The translations under genes and the position numbers were made by a program. Of a stretch of DNA of 38,871 nucleotides, positions 1 to 8,054 are shown in pieces (the stretch's first letter is position 1; each line of letters opens with the position of its first letter). Source of the DNA: Bradyrhizobium rifense (GTDB taxonomy: Bacteria > Pseudomonadota > Alphaproteobacteria > Rhizobiales > Xanthobacteraceae); the NCBI RefSeq assembly GCF_008123425.1, contig NZ_VSSS01000048.1, forward strand, positions 1 through 38,871, given 5' to 3'. The notes under the pieces are model-generated. The model saw only the letters and a list, made by a program, of their open reading frames with translations. It had not been told where the DNA came from and ran no database searches.

Positions 1-24
1 TCTGCCAAAGTAGTGCTAGGCTTC

Positions 25-108
25 GTAGCCCGGATGGAGCGCAAGCGAAATCCGGGTTCGCGCCCGCGCAACGACTCCCGGATTACGCTTGCGCTCCATC
101 CGGGCTAC
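25..108. repeat. Intergenic inverted repeat with 32-nt arms
   Basis: Positions 25-56 and 77-108 are reverse complements with a single mismatch, separated by 20 nt. The outer ends read gtagcccgg and ccgggctac. It would fold into a very stable hairpin in RNA or a cruciform in DNA. It resembles the short GC-rich palindromic repeats scattered between genes in rhizobial genomes. The right arm overlaps the 3' end of the minus-strand CWC gene, so it supplies that protein's last residues and stop codon. Confidence 0.85.
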
Positions 109-301
109 GCGCCGCCGCCGCCTTCCTCAGACAATCCCGGCACAGGCAATCCTCGCCCCTGACCGGCATCGGCAGCCGCGGCGTCTCCTCCGCGCACCAG
201 CAGGTACCCGAGAGATCGCAGCCGAATTCGGTGCCGCAGCGGGAACAGGCGAGGCGGCGGGCTTGCGGTTCCGGCAACGGAGTTTCTTTCGGAATTGTCA
301 T
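83..301 (-). CDS. Small cysteine-rich CWC family protein
   Basis: A 72-residue protein with eight cysteines arranged as CSRCG (about 19-23), CDLSGTCWC (about 28-36) and CLCRDC (about 53-58). This is the pattern of the bacterial Cys-rich CWC family, presumed to bind metal; the family's role is unknown. There is no signal peptide or membrane segment. The ATG at 301 has no strong Shine-Dalgarno sequence. The C-terminal residues RSPDGAQA are encoded by the arm of an inverted repeat, so the natural end has probably been rewritten by repeat insertion. It is divergent from the DUF1800 gene. The family call is firm; the function is not known. Confidence 0.75.
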   Translation of the reverse strand: MTIPKETPLPEPQARRLACSRCGTEFGCDLSGTCWCAEETPRLPMPVRGEDCLCRDCLRKAAAARSPDGAQA

Positions 302-415
302 GATTTGCGCAAAAGCCCGGCGGTCATTTTCATGTCGGGTTCATCTCCCGCTGCGGTATATTAGGCGTCGCGCGCAGCCTCGGGAAGCGGTTGGCAATGC
401 GCGGAGGAGAAATTG

Positions 416-1972
416 ATGGCCCGCGATTCGCAAGCCGCGCTGGTTGCGCTGAATCGATTCGGCTTCGGGGCCCGCGGCGGGGCATCCGGCGATCTCATCA
501 ATGCGGCCTCCGATCCCAGAGGTTTCGTCAAGGCGGAATTGGCCCGCCCCTCAGGCGTGCTGCTGGAGGCACCGGGCCTGCAATCGACGCCGCAGCTCGG
601 GCAGGCCGTGTTCGCCTATCAGGACCAGGTCAAGCAGGCGCGCGAGGCGGCGGCGAAGGCCGGCGCGCCGACTGAAGCGCCGCCGCAGGCGCCGGCCGAT
701 CAGAAACTGCGCCGCAATCTCTCGCTGAACACGGTCGCGACCGAGATCGCCGCCGGCCAGATGGCCGAGGCGAAGCCGGCCGACAATGCGATGAAGCCCG
801 ACGCCATGCAGCCCAATGCCGCCGCGCCGCCTGCAGCAAAGCCGTCGCCGCAGCCGCTCAACGTGATCCAGAAAACCTTTCGCGCCGAGGCGCTGGCACG
901 CGTACAGCGCGCGATCATGGTCGATTGCGGCTTCACCGAGCGTCTGGTCGTGTTCTGGTCCAACCATTTCTGCATCTCCGCGAGCAAGGGCGAGCTGGCG
1001 CGGATGTGGGCCGGCGCGTTCGAGCGCGAGGCGATCCGTCCGCACGTACTCGGGCGCTTCGCCGATATGCTCAAGGCAGTCGAGCAGCATCCGGCGATGC
1101 TGTTCTTCCTCGACAACCAGCAATCGCTTGGACCGGATTCGCGTGCAGGCCAGAATCGCAAGCGCGGGCTGAACGAAAATCTCGCGCGCGAGATCATGGA
1201 GCTGCATACGCTCGGCGTGGGCGGCGGCTATACCCAGGAGGACGTCACCTCGCTCGCGCGCATCATCACGGGCTGGACCTTCGCCAGCCGGCAGGGTCAG
1301 CTCGGGGCGCCCGGCTCGTTCGCCTTCAACGCCAATGCGCATCAGCCCGGGGCGCAGGTGCTGCTCGGCAAGACCTACGAGGCGACCGGCCTGGCGCAGG
1401 GCGAAGCCGCGCTCGCCGACATTGCGCGCCATCCCTCGACCGCGAATTTCATCGCCACCAAATTCGTCCGGCATTTCGTGGCCGACGATCCGCCGCCCGC
1501 GCTGGTTGCGCGGTTGCGCGATGTCTTCATCAAGACCGACGGCGATTTGAAGGCGCTTGCGACAGCTTTGGTCGATTCCAATGAGGCCTGGCAGGCGCCG
1601 CTGACCAAGATGCGCTCGCCTTACGATTTCCTCGTCGCGAGCGGCCGGCTGCTGGCGCGCGTGCCGGAGGATCCCGGTGGTTATCTCGGCAATCTGAACC
1701 TGCTCGGCCAACCCTTGTGGACACCGGCCGGACCGAACGGTTTCCCCGACACGTCGGCAGCCTGGGCCGCGCCCGAGGGTATGAAGCTCCGGCTCGACAT
1801 TGCCTCGCAGATGGGCGCTCGGCTCGGGCCGAACATCGATCCGCTCGATCTTCTGGAATTCGCCGCGGCCGATGCGGCCTCAGCCGAAACGCGGCGAACT
1901 ATCGAGCGCGCGGAATCGCGCCAGCAGGCGCTGGCATTGCTGCTGATGTCGCCGGAAATGCAGAGGAGATGA
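416..1972 (+). CDS. DUF1800 domain-containing protein
   Basis: A 518-residue protein of the DUF1800 family. Family hallmarks visible are LNRFGFG near the N-terminus, the block VDCGFTERLVVFWSNHFC, then GLNENLAREIMELHTLGV, and the later KFVRHFVADDPP segment. Residues about 75-145 form an Ala/Pro/Gln-rich low-complexity insert that interrupts the conserved fold. There is no evident signal peptide. The start is the ATG at 416, with GGAGGAG at 402-408; a TTG three bases upstream is less likely. Its stop overlaps a run of ATGs that begins the DUF1501 gene, so the two are almost certainly co-translated. These families are commonly adjacent in bacteria and probably work together, but no biochemical role is established. 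Confidence 0.9.
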   Translation: MARDSQAALVALNRFGFGARGGASGDLINAASDPRGFVKAELARPSGVLLEAPGLQSTPQLGQAVFAYQDQVKQAREAAAKAGAPTEAPPQAPADQKLRRNLSLNTVATEIAAGQMAEAKPADNAMKPDAMQPNAAAPPAAKPSPQPLNVIQKTFRAEALARVQRAIMVDCGFTERLVVFWSNHFCISASKGELARMWAGAFEREAIRPHVLGRFADMLKAVEQHPAMLFFLDNQQSLGPDSRAGQNRKRGLNENLAREIMELHTLGVGGGYTQEDVTSLARIITGWTFASRQGQLGAPGSFAFNANAHQPGAQVLLGKTYEATGLAQGEAALADIARHPSTANFIATKFVRHFVADDPPPALVARLRDVFIKTDGDLKALATALVDSNEAWQAPLTKMRSPYDFLVASGRLLARVPEDPGGYLGNLNLLGQPLWTPAGPNGFPDTSAAWAAPEGMKLRLDIASQMGARLGPNIDPLDLLEFAAADAASAETRRTIERAESRQQALALLLMSPEMQRR

Positions 1973-1974
1973 TG

Positions 1975-3192
1975 ATGATCGACTGCGTCGAGAACCGGCT
2001 CCTCACTTCGCGCCGCGGCCTTCTGCTCGGCGGCGCCTCCTTTGCGGCCTGGGCCTATTTGCCGAAATTCGCGCGCGCGGCCGACGGACGCGATCCCCAG
2101 CTGGTCGTGGTGATCCTGCGCGGCGCGCTCGACGGGCTCGCGACCGTCGCGCCGATCGGGGATCCCGATTATGCCGGCCTGCACGGATCGATCGCACTCA
2201 CGGCGGATGGCGCGCATCCCGCGCTGATGCTCGACAGCTTCTTCGGGCTGCATCCGTCGATGCCGGAATTTGCGCGGATGTATCGCGCGCAGCATGCCAC
2301 GGTGATCCATGCGGTGGCGACGCCGTATCGCGATCGTTCGCATTTCGACGGCCAGGATGTGCTCGAGAGCGGCTACGCCGGCCCGGGCCGCGTTCAGTCC
2401 GGCTGGCTCAATCGCGCGCTGGAAGTGCTGCCGCGCGGCGAGCGCGTGTCGAGCGGACTTGCGGTTGGCCCGACCACGCCGCTGGTGCTGCGCGGCAATG
2501 CGCCGACGGTTGGCTGGGCGCCGGTCGCGCTGCCGCAAGCCGACGACGACACCGCGATGCGGCTCGTCGATCTCTACCGTCATCGCGATCCCGCTTTGGC
2601 CTCGGCGCTGTCGCAAGGTCTGCAATTGGAAAAAGCGGCATCCGGCGACGACATGAAGCCGAAGCCCGGCAATCAGGTTGCGCAGATGCGCCAGGTCGCG
2701 CGCGGCGCCGCAAAGCTGATGGCCGCCGATGATGGTCCGCGCATCGCCGCACTCGCCTTCGACGGCTGGGATACCCATGCCAACGAGGGCGGCCCCGTCG
2801 GACGTCTCGCCTTCCTGCTCGGCGGTCTCGACGGCGCGCTCGCCGAATTCGAAAGCGGCCTGGGCGATCGCTGGCGCGACACCGTCGTCGTCGTCGCCAC
2901 CGAATTCGGCCGCACCGCGCGCATCAACGGCACCGACGGCACCGACCACGGCACCGGCACCATCGCCCTGCTCGCCGGCGGCGCGGTGAAAGGCGGCCGC
3001 GTCATCTCCGACTGGCCCGGCCTCAAGCCCGCCAACCTCTATGAGGCCCGCGACCTCAAGCCCACCACAGATCTCCGCTCCGTGATCAAGGGCGTGCTGC
3101 AGGGACAATTCGGCCTGTCGGATCAGGTGCTGGCCCAGACAGTCTTCCCCGACAGCGCAACTGCACGGCCGATGAAGGGGCTGATGGCTTAG
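1975..3192 (+). CDS. DUF1501 domain-containing protein, Tat-exported
   Basis: A protein of about 405 residues of the DUF1501 family, which is related to the sulfatase/alkaline phosphatase fold. The N-terminus has a twin-arginine motif (SRRGLLLGG) followed by a hydrophobic stretch and an ARA-type cleavage site, so export by Tat in a folded state is likely. Conserved pieces include GALDGLATVAP, SHFDGQD, GWDTHANEGG, TEFGRTARINGTDGTDHGTG and GGAVKGGRV. Three consecutive ATGs occur at 1969, 1972 and 1975. GAGGAG at 1963-1968 is best spaced for 1975, although 1969 or 1972 is possible. It is translationally coupled to the DUF1800 gene. The His/Asp residues could bind metal, but the substrate is unknown. 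Confidence 0.88.
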   Translation: MIDCVENRLLTSRRGLLLGGASFAAWAYLPKFARAADGRDPQLVVVILRGALDGLATVAPIGDPDYAGLHGSIALTADGAHPALMLDSFFGLHPSMPEFARMYRAQHATVIHAVATPYRDRSHFDGQDVLESGYAGPGRVQSGWLNRALEVLPRGERVSSGLAVGPTTPLVLRGNAPTVGWAPVALPQADDDTAMRLVDLYRHRDPALASALSQGLQLEKAASGDDMKPKPGNQVAQMRQVARGAAKLMAADDGPRIAALAFDGWDTHANEGGPVGRLAFLLGGLDGALAEFESGLGDRWRDTVVVVATEFGRTARINGTDGTDHGTGTIALLAGGAVKGGRVISDWPGLKPANLYEARDLKPTTDLRSVIKGVLQGQFGLSDQVLAQTVFPDSATARPMKGLMA

Positions 3193-3201
3193 CAGCCACC
3201 A

Positions 3202-3246
3202 TCGTCATTCTGCGCCCGCGCCTTGCGGTGCGTCGCGGAATGACGA
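3202..3246. repeat. Short intergenic inverted repeat
   Basis: tcgtcattc at 3202-3210 pairs with gaatgacga at 3238-3246 around a GC-rich centre. It lies between the DUF1501 stop and the next ribosome-binding site and has no T-run, so it reads as a dispersed palindromic repeat rather than a clear terminator. Confidence 0.5.
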
Positions 3247-3278
3247 CATGATTGCGTGAGCATCAGGAGATCACCCGC

Positions 3279-3602
3279 ATGTACATCGCCATGAACCGCT
3301 TCCGCGTCACCAAAGGCTCCGAGGCTGCCTTCGAGCAGGTCTGGGCGTCGCGCGACACGCATCTGGACAAGGTGCCGGGCTTCGTCGAATTCCATCTGCT
3401 GAAAGGGCCCGAGCTCGAGGACCACACGCTCTACGCCTCGCACACCGTGTGGGCGAACCATGCGGCCTTCGAGGCCTGGACCAAGTCGGAGGCGTTCCGC
3501 GCGGCGCATGCCCGCGCCGGCGACAACAAGCCGCTTTATCTCGGCCATCCCCAGTTCGAAGGTTTCGAGGTCAAGCAGACCGTCGGACGCGGCGCCAAGT
3601 AG
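3279..3602 (+). CDS. Antibiotic biosynthesis monooxygenase (ABM) / IsdG-like protein
   Basis: A 107-residue single-domain protein of the ferredoxin-like ABM fold. It opens MYIAMNRFRVTKGSEAAFE and contains the GFVEFHLLKGPE strand and a HTVWANHAAFEAW segment. The TVWxxxxAFxxWxxSxAFRxAH pattern is typical of IsdG/HmoB-like heme-degrading or small quinol monooxygenases. The start at 3279 has AGGAGA at 3265-3270; an in-frame ATG 27 bases upstream lacks such a site. Heme or a small aromatic could be the substrate, and no neighbouring heme-uptake gene settles it. It converges on the aldo/keto reductase with 17 bases between stops. Confidence 0.85.
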   Translation: MYIAMNRFRVTKGSEAAFEQVWASRDTHLDKVPGFVEFHLLKGPELEDHTLYASHTVWANHAAFEAWTKSEAFRAAHARAGDNKPLYLGHPQFEGFEVKQTVGRGAK

Positions 3603-3619
3603 CGCCGCGTTCCAAAAGA

Positions 3620-4561
3620 TCAGCCCTTCGTGATCCCATCTATCTCGGCAACATCGTCCGCGCTGAGCTGCCAGGCGATCGCCTTGACGTTCTGCTCGAC
3701 CTGCTCGACGCGCGTGGCGCCTGCGATCACGCTCGAGACCTGCGGGCGCGCGGCGAGCCAGGAGAAGGCGAGCTCGAGCATCGAATGGCCGCGGGCCTTC
3801 GCGAAGGCCTGGAGCTTCTCGACGATGTCCTCATTGCGCGGCGTGACGTAGCGGTCGCGCAGCGCCGGCGCCTTGCCGAAGCGCGTGTCGGCGGGGGCGG
3901 CTGCGCCGCGCTGGTATTTGCCGGTCAAGAGGCCGCTTGCCAGCGGGAAGAACGGCAGCAGGCCGAGCTTGTATTCCTGGGCTGCGGGCAGCAGATCCTT
4001 CTCGATGTCGCGGACGACGAGGCTGTACTCGTCCTGGGCCGAGACGAAGCGGCTGACATTCATCGCCCGCGCGGTGAACTCGGCCTCCGCGATGCGCCAC
4101 ACCGGAAAGTTGGAGTGGCCGATGTAGCGGACCTTGCCCTGGCGGACGAGATCGTCGAGCGCGCGCAGCGTCTCCTCCAGCGGTGTCAGCGGATCGTAAT
4201 CATGCTGCTGGTAGAGATCGATGTAGTCGGTCTTGAGCCGCGTCAGGCTGGCCTCGACCGCGTTCATGATGTAGCGGCGCGAAGCGCCCTGCTTGGTGCC
4301 GTCGGCCGCCATCGGCTTGGAATATTTGGTGGCGAGCACGATGTCCTTGCGGCGGTCGCCGAGCACGGTGCCGAGCACTGTCTCCGAGCCGCCCTGGCCC
4401 GCATAGATGTCGGCGGTGTCGAACAGCGTGATGCCGAGATCGATGGCGCGATGGATCACCTTGCGCGAGGTTTCCAGGTCGGTGCGCTGGCCGAAATTGT
4501 TGCAGCCGAGCCCGACTGCGGACACGCGCAGGCCGGAGCCGCCGAGATTACGAATTTCCAT
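3620..4561 (-). CDS. Aldo/keto reductase
   Basis: A 313-residue (beta/alpha)8 NADPH-dependent oxidoreductase. Visible motifs are MEIRNLGGSGLRVSAVGLGC at the start, the catalytic Asp/Tyr block DTADIYAGQGGSE, a catalytic-lysine strand LATKYSKP, the LYQQHDYDPLTPLEETL region with the active-site His, GKVRYIGHSNF, and a C-terminal SVIAGATRVEQVEQN that binds the cofactor phosphate. The length is normal. The chosen ATG at 4561 begins the conserved strand; the frame is open 20 codons further upstream without family similarity. It resembles the YghZ/Kv-beta-like branch. The physiological carbonyl substrate cannot be told from sequence. Confidence 0.92.
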   Translation of the reverse strand: MEIRNLGGSGLRVSAVGLGCNNFGQRTDLETSRKVIHRAIDLGITLFDTADIYAGQGGSETVLGTVLGDRRKDIVLATKYSKPMAADGTKQGASRRYIMNAVEASLTRLKTDYIDLYQQHDYDPLTPLEETLRALDDLVRQGKVRYIGHSNFPVWRIAEAEFTARAMNVSRFVSAQDEYSLVVRDIEKDLLPAAQEYKLGLLPFFPLASGLLTGKYQRGAAAPADTRFGKAPALRDRYVTPRNEDIVEKLQAFAKARGHSMLELAFSWLAARPQVSSVIAGATRVEQVEQNVKAIAWQLSADDVAEIDGITKG

Positions 4562-4794
4562 GGGAGATCCTGTCAGAAAAGAGCAGGCACCCATTGTGAC
4601 CGCGGTGCACCGCACCGGCAAGCGGCTGGCTGCGTTGCAGCCATGCTGGAGGGAACTGCGGACAAAAAAATGCGGCCCCAGTCAGACGCGGCGACTGACG
4701 GGGACCGCTTGGGGCGCTTGATCGGTGACGGGGGGCCTGATCAGACGCAACTGCAACCTAATCCCGGTGTGTTACGTGCCGGTGACACGCAAAG

Positions 4795-4803
4795 TTATCC
4801 ACA
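4795..4803 (+). promoter_or_regulatory. Perfect DnaA-box-like 9-mer
   Basis: TTATCCACA matches the strong DnaA box exactly. It stands alone in the 262-bp gap between the aldo/keto reductase start and the GNAT stop. I see no second copy or AT-rich unwinding region nearby, so it may be chance or a titration/regulatory site rather than an origin. Confidence 0.3.
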
Positions 4804-4823
4804 GGGCGTCTGCCCCGGCAAAA

Positions 4824-5279
4824 TCAGAAGATCTTGCGATAGACGATGAAGCCGGAGCGTTCCGCGACCTTGTCGTACAGGCTCTGCGCCGTGGTGTTGG
4901 TCTCATGCGTCTGCCAGTAGACGCGTGGCGCGCCCGCGAGCTTTGCACGCTCATAGACGCCGTAGATCAGCGCGGAGGCGACGCCCTTGCCGCGCGAAGC
5001 TTCCAGCGTGAACAGATCCTGCAGATAGCACGACGGCTCGATCGCGGTGGTGCTGCGATGGAACAGATAGTTCGTCATGCCGAGCAGGCGGCCGTCGCTC
5101 TCGGCGACCAGCCCATGCACCGGCTCGTAGGCATCGAAGAAGCGCTGCCATGTCACCTCCGTAATCTCAGGCGAGAGCGCGGTCGGACCGGAGCGGCCGT
5201 AGAAGGCGTTGTAGCCGTCCCACAGCGGCAGCCATTGATCGTAATCCTGGCGAGTGACGGAGCGAATAGTGAGCGACAT
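4824..5279 (-). CDS. GNAT family N-acetyltransferase
   Basis: A 151-residue protein with the GNAT fold. It begins MSLTIRSVTRQDYDQWLPLW, has the strand-4 block SCYLQDLFTLEASRGKGVAS with the acetyl-CoA pyrophosphate loop RGKGVA (about residues 96-101), then VYWQTHETNTTAQSLYDKV and a terminal FIVYRKIF. It transfers an acetyl group from acetyl-CoA to an amine; the YWxTHExNxxAxxLYD pattern is typical of small-molecule or peptide acetyltransferases of this type. The acceptor is unknown. It reads away from the PAS gene on the same strand, with about 74 bp between them. Confidence 0.88.
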   Translation of the reverse strand: MSLTIRSVTRQDYDQWLPLWDGYNAFYGRSGPTALSPEITEVTWQRFFDAYEPVHGLVAESDGRLLGMTNYLFHRSTTAIEPSCYLQDLFTLEASRGKGVASALIYGVYERAKLAGAPRVYWQTHETNTTAQSLYDKVAERSGFIVYRKIF

Positions 5280-5353
5280 CTGGGAAATCCGCGATCGATG
5301 AGACGCCCTTCATACGTGATGATGGGCGCATCGATCAATTGCGATGTCGCGCA

Positions 5354-6166
5354 TCACTCCGCAACACGCAGATACCGGATCAGATTGCGCCCCGTCGGAT
5401 CGCGCAACGCGCGATAATAGTCGGCGCGCGCCGGCGCGTCGGTGTGGCGCACGAGGTCGGTCACCGGCGTGTAGCTCAGCATGCGGCCGCCGTCGGGTAG
5501 CGCGGCGCAGACGAAGCGCAGCACCTCGCCATTGCGCAAATTGATATTGATCGGCGTCGCGTCGCCGATCCGCACCATCTCCATTCGCCGCGCGATGAAG
5601 GTGCTGAGTTCATCCTCGGGCAATTCGAACGCGCCGGTATCGCGGCCGTGATACATCAGCGCAATGAAGGGTGGCTTGCCGTCGGCCACTTCATCCGGCA
5701 GCGCAAAGTAGTCGCGAAAGGCGCGGTTGATGAATTCGGCGCGGGTCTCGGCATCGAGCAGCACGATGCCGATATCGACCTGGTCGAGCGCGGCCGACAG
5801 CCGCGCGGCGGTGGCGTGGTTGCGCTGCTCAGTGGCAAAGGCATCGACCAGGCGCTCGCGCATCAGCCCTGTTATGCCTGCGGTGCCGGCGGTCGTGAGC
5901 GCGAGCATGCCGAGCGGCACGAGATCGGTCACGTCAAAGCCGGGCGCGGAGCGGTGGCTGAGCGCGAGCAACGTCGCGCCGATTACGGCGATGCCCGCGC
6001 TGCCAAGCGCAGACGCAAAGCCCGAGAGCGAGCCGGCCAACGCCACGATGCCAACGAACAGCGGTGCAAGCGACAGCGCAGGAGCATGACGGTCGAGCAG
6101 GATCGCCAGCAGTGCGATCGCTGCCGTTAGCACGGGACCGGAAATGGCACGCCATCCGAACCGCAT
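5354..6166 (-). CDS. Membrane-anchored PAS-domain protein
   Basis: A 270-residue protein in two parts. Residues about 5-110 hold hydrophobic helices (VLTAAIALLAILLD, LAPLFVGIVALAGSL, ALGSAGIAVIGATLLAL, LGMLALTTAGTAGITGLM), enough for roughly four membrane spans. After a short helical linker, residues about 135-250 form a PAS domain of the PAS_7 type (DQVDIGIVLLDAETRAEFIN, FRDYFALPDE, GRMLSYTPVTDLV). No kinase, GGDEF or other output domain follows, so it may be a sensor that works through a partner or a degenerate sensory protein. The ATG at 6166 precedes the first membrane helix. GGAGG lies about 14 nt upstream, which is a long spacing. Confidence 0.8.
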   Translation of the reverse strand: MRFGWRAISGPVLTAAIALLAILLDRHAPALSLAPLFVGIVALAGSLSGFASALGSAGIAVIGATLLALSHRSAPGFDVTDLVPLGMLALTTAGTAGITGLMRERLVDAFATEQRNHATAARLSAALDQVDIGIVLLDAETRAEFINRAFRDYFALPDEVADGKPPFIALMYHGRDTGAFELPEDELSTFIARRMEMVRIGDATPININLRNGEVLRFVCAALPDGGRMLSYTPVTDLVRHTDAPARADYYRALRDPTGRNLIRYLRVAE

Positions 6167-6204
6167 GGGCCCTCGCTCATTCCTCCCTGAACGAGATAAG
6201 GCCG

Positions 6205-6456
6205 TCAGACTGACCGATGGTTGCGCAAGCGCAATCCGATTTCGCGCGGTGCGCTTAAGGGACGCTTGCCTGCGTTCCCAAAGCTTTCGGATGATTTTAG
6301 ACCAAATGGGTATGCATGATGCCGGTGCTGCAGCGCGGGCGCAATCCACGTTGACGTCCCCGGGCCCTTGCGGGTGCCGACGAAAATCAAAAGCGACGCC
6401 GCGACCAGGATGGCCGCAGTTAGCGTGATTGCAACGATGACCACAGGCGATTTCAT
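6205..6456 (-). CDS. Possible small membrane protein
   Basis: An open frame of 83 residues starting MKSPVVIVAITLTAAILVAA, with AGGAC a few bases upstream of the ATG. Residues 4-27 are a convincing single membrane helix followed by a positive GTRKGPG turn. The remaining half is His/Arg-rich with no recognisable pattern and may be poorly conserved or not real. It lies between the PAS gene and the other small membrane ORF, on the same strand. I do not recognise a family. The N-terminal half supports a real gene; the length is uncertain. Confidence 0.35.
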   Translation of the reverse strand: MKSPVVIVAITLTAAILVAASLLIFVGTRKGPGTSTWIAPALQHRHHAYPFGLKSSESFGNAGKRPLSAPREIGLRLRNHRSV

Positions 6457-6529
6457 CACTGTCCTGTCGCGATGCCGGTCGGCGCGGGTCCCGCCGCGCC
6501 GCGAAGGCTGGTCCAGGATGAAACGGGGA

Positions 6530-6706
6530 TCAGACCGGCAGGCCCATCGCCATGGTCGCCTTGGTCGACAGCACCGTGAGGGTGACGATCAGACACAACG
6601 AGACGGCGGCGACGGCGAGCGAGGCCGCGACCGCGTTGGTCAGCCGGGGAGACGAGACGGTATCGGTTTGGCCCTGAAAGCCGACCGTGCCGGACGCCCG
6701 CATCAT
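6530..6706 (-). CDS. Small single-pass membrane protein, unknown function
   Basis: A 58-residue protein starting MMRASGTVGFQGQTDTVSSP, followed by one strongly hydrophobic helix at about residues 23-45 (NAVAASLAVAAVSLCLIVTL) and a short exit sequence. AAGGAT lies about ten bases upstream of the ATG at 6706. The polar N-terminus with a clean C-terminal-half helix and good codon bias suggest a genuine small inner-membrane protein of the sort common in Bradyrhizobium. No family is recognised and no function is assigned. Confidence 0.5.
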   Translation of the reverse strand: MMRASGTVGFQGQTDTVSSPRLTNAVAASLAVAAVSLCLIVTLTVLSTKATMAMGLPV

Positions 6707-6862
6707 GGGTCTAAATCCTTCAACGTGCGGGCGAATCACCCGCGACGCCGAACAACTTCACAATTTCAACTGGCAATATTGGGGCGGTTGTCGCACCGAA
6801 AATGGCGGGATTGCGGCAAAGGTTAACGCTATGCCCGCTATTTCTTAACAGCGCACCGGTTT

Positions 6863-7513
6863 TCAGGCCCCGGCGGCGATGCTGGCGGTGTCGTCGATGT
6901 CGGCGGGGCGCCAGTCCATCGCCACGAAACCGGGCGCCGCCTCGACCCGCTTCAGCCAGTCCTGGATTGCCGGGAAGGGCGCAAGGTCGAAATCGCAGCG
7001 GTCGGCGAGGTGGGTGTAGCCGTACAGCGCAATGTCGGCGACCGTGAGCTGGCGGGCGGCGAAATAGGCGTTGGTCTTGAGGTGGTTTTCCATCACCTGG
7101 AGCGCGCCATAGCCGCGCTCCATCCAGTCCTCCAGTGCGTGGGTCTGCAGGTCGCGGCCGCCCTTGACCAGCGACAGCCAGAAATAGGCGGCACCGATAT
7201 TGGGCTCGAGCGCGTGCTGCTCGAAGAACATCCATTGCAGCGCCTCGGCGCGATCGATGCGGTTCTCCGGCGCCAGCGGCGTGCCGACGGCGACGTACCA
7301 GAGGATGGCGTTGGACTCGGCGAGATACCGATCGTCGCCGACCTCGAGCAGCGGCACCTGTCCGGACGGGTTCTTTGCCAGGAAGTCCGGCGTCTTGCTC
7401 TCGCCGCGCAGAATGTCCACCTCGATGGGTTCGTAGGGCACGTTCAACAGCGCCAGCGCAAGGCGGACCTTGTAGCTGTTGCCCGAGCGTTGCATCGAAT
7501 AGAGCTTGTACAT
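6863..7513 (-). CDS. Glutathione S-transferase family protein
   Basis: A 216-residue cytosolic GST. The N-terminal thioredoxin-like domain (residues 1-80) starts MYKLYSMQRSGNSYKVRLAL and carries the glutathione-binding NPSGQVPLLEVGDDRYLAES (cis-Pro in QVPLL, then ES for the gamma-glutamyl group). The C-terminal helical domain holds the LTVADIALYGYTHLADRCDF N-capping box. The catalytic residue is probably the Ser of QRSGNS. It conjugates or transfers glutathione to electrophiles, or acts in a related reaction. The start at 7513 begins the first beta strand; upstream in-frame codons do not fit the fold. It is divergent from aatA across a 541-bp gap. Confidence 0.9.
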   Translation of the reverse strand: MYKLYSMQRSGNSYKVRLALALLNVPYEPIEVDILRGESKTPDFLAKNPSGQVPLLEVGDDRYLAESNAILWYVAVGTPLAPENRIDRAEALQWMFFEQHALEPNIGAAYFWLSLVKGGRDLQTHALEDWMERGYGALQVMENHLKTNAYFAARQLTVADIALYGYTHLADRCDFDLAPFPAIQDWLKRVEAAPGFVAMDWRPADIDDTASIAAGA

Positions 7514-8054
7514 TCTGGGAGTTCGATTCCGAGGGACGGTAAGGCGCGGCGCTTGTTGTCCCGCACCGCGGCTAAACAATGATGCCGATGCGAATCCGCC
7601 GCAAGGGCTGCCCCATAGAAAAATTCGAAAACCCTACCGCACTGCAACGCTGCGGAAGATCATGTTCGTGCGACGCTGCAAATCAGATCACGCTTGCGTC
7701 AACGTGCACGACACATCGCTTCGCGCGATCGTGTGCGACGCGGTGACGGGTCACGAATCCGCCGCCGATTGACGATCGGCCGCAGGCCTTGCACGTCAGC
7801 CCGCCGTCAGTGTTGTGGTGCTCGCGCGGCTTCAGAATTGCTCCGAGGACAAGCCTTGCCGGATATGAGCGGTTTGCCCGGCAAAGTTGCGGAAAATTGC
7901 GGGAAATCAGCCTTGAAACGCTCCAGATCCCGTAAACTTTTCCGAGATCGGGCCGAAGTTTCTTGCGGTGCAGCGGCACACGTTTTAGGGTGCTGTATTC
8001 CCACAATTGGAGTCGTGAGGCCAAAGGGTTCACGACGCTTGTCAGGAGATGACG
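7514..8054. other. Long divergent intergenic region upstream of aatA
   Basis: There are 541 bp between the starts of the GST and aatA genes. I find no convincing gene on either strand. The only clear structure is gtcgtga at 8012-8018 pairing with tcacgac at 8030-8036 (11-nt loop), eight bases before the aatA ribosome-binding site, which could be a leader hairpin or an operator. The region must hold two divergent promoters, but I cannot place them with confidence. Confidence 0.5.

Noticed and set aside
4795..4803. Possible replication origin at the DnaA box
   Set aside because: Only one box, no AT-rich unwinding element and no origin-type neighbour genes.
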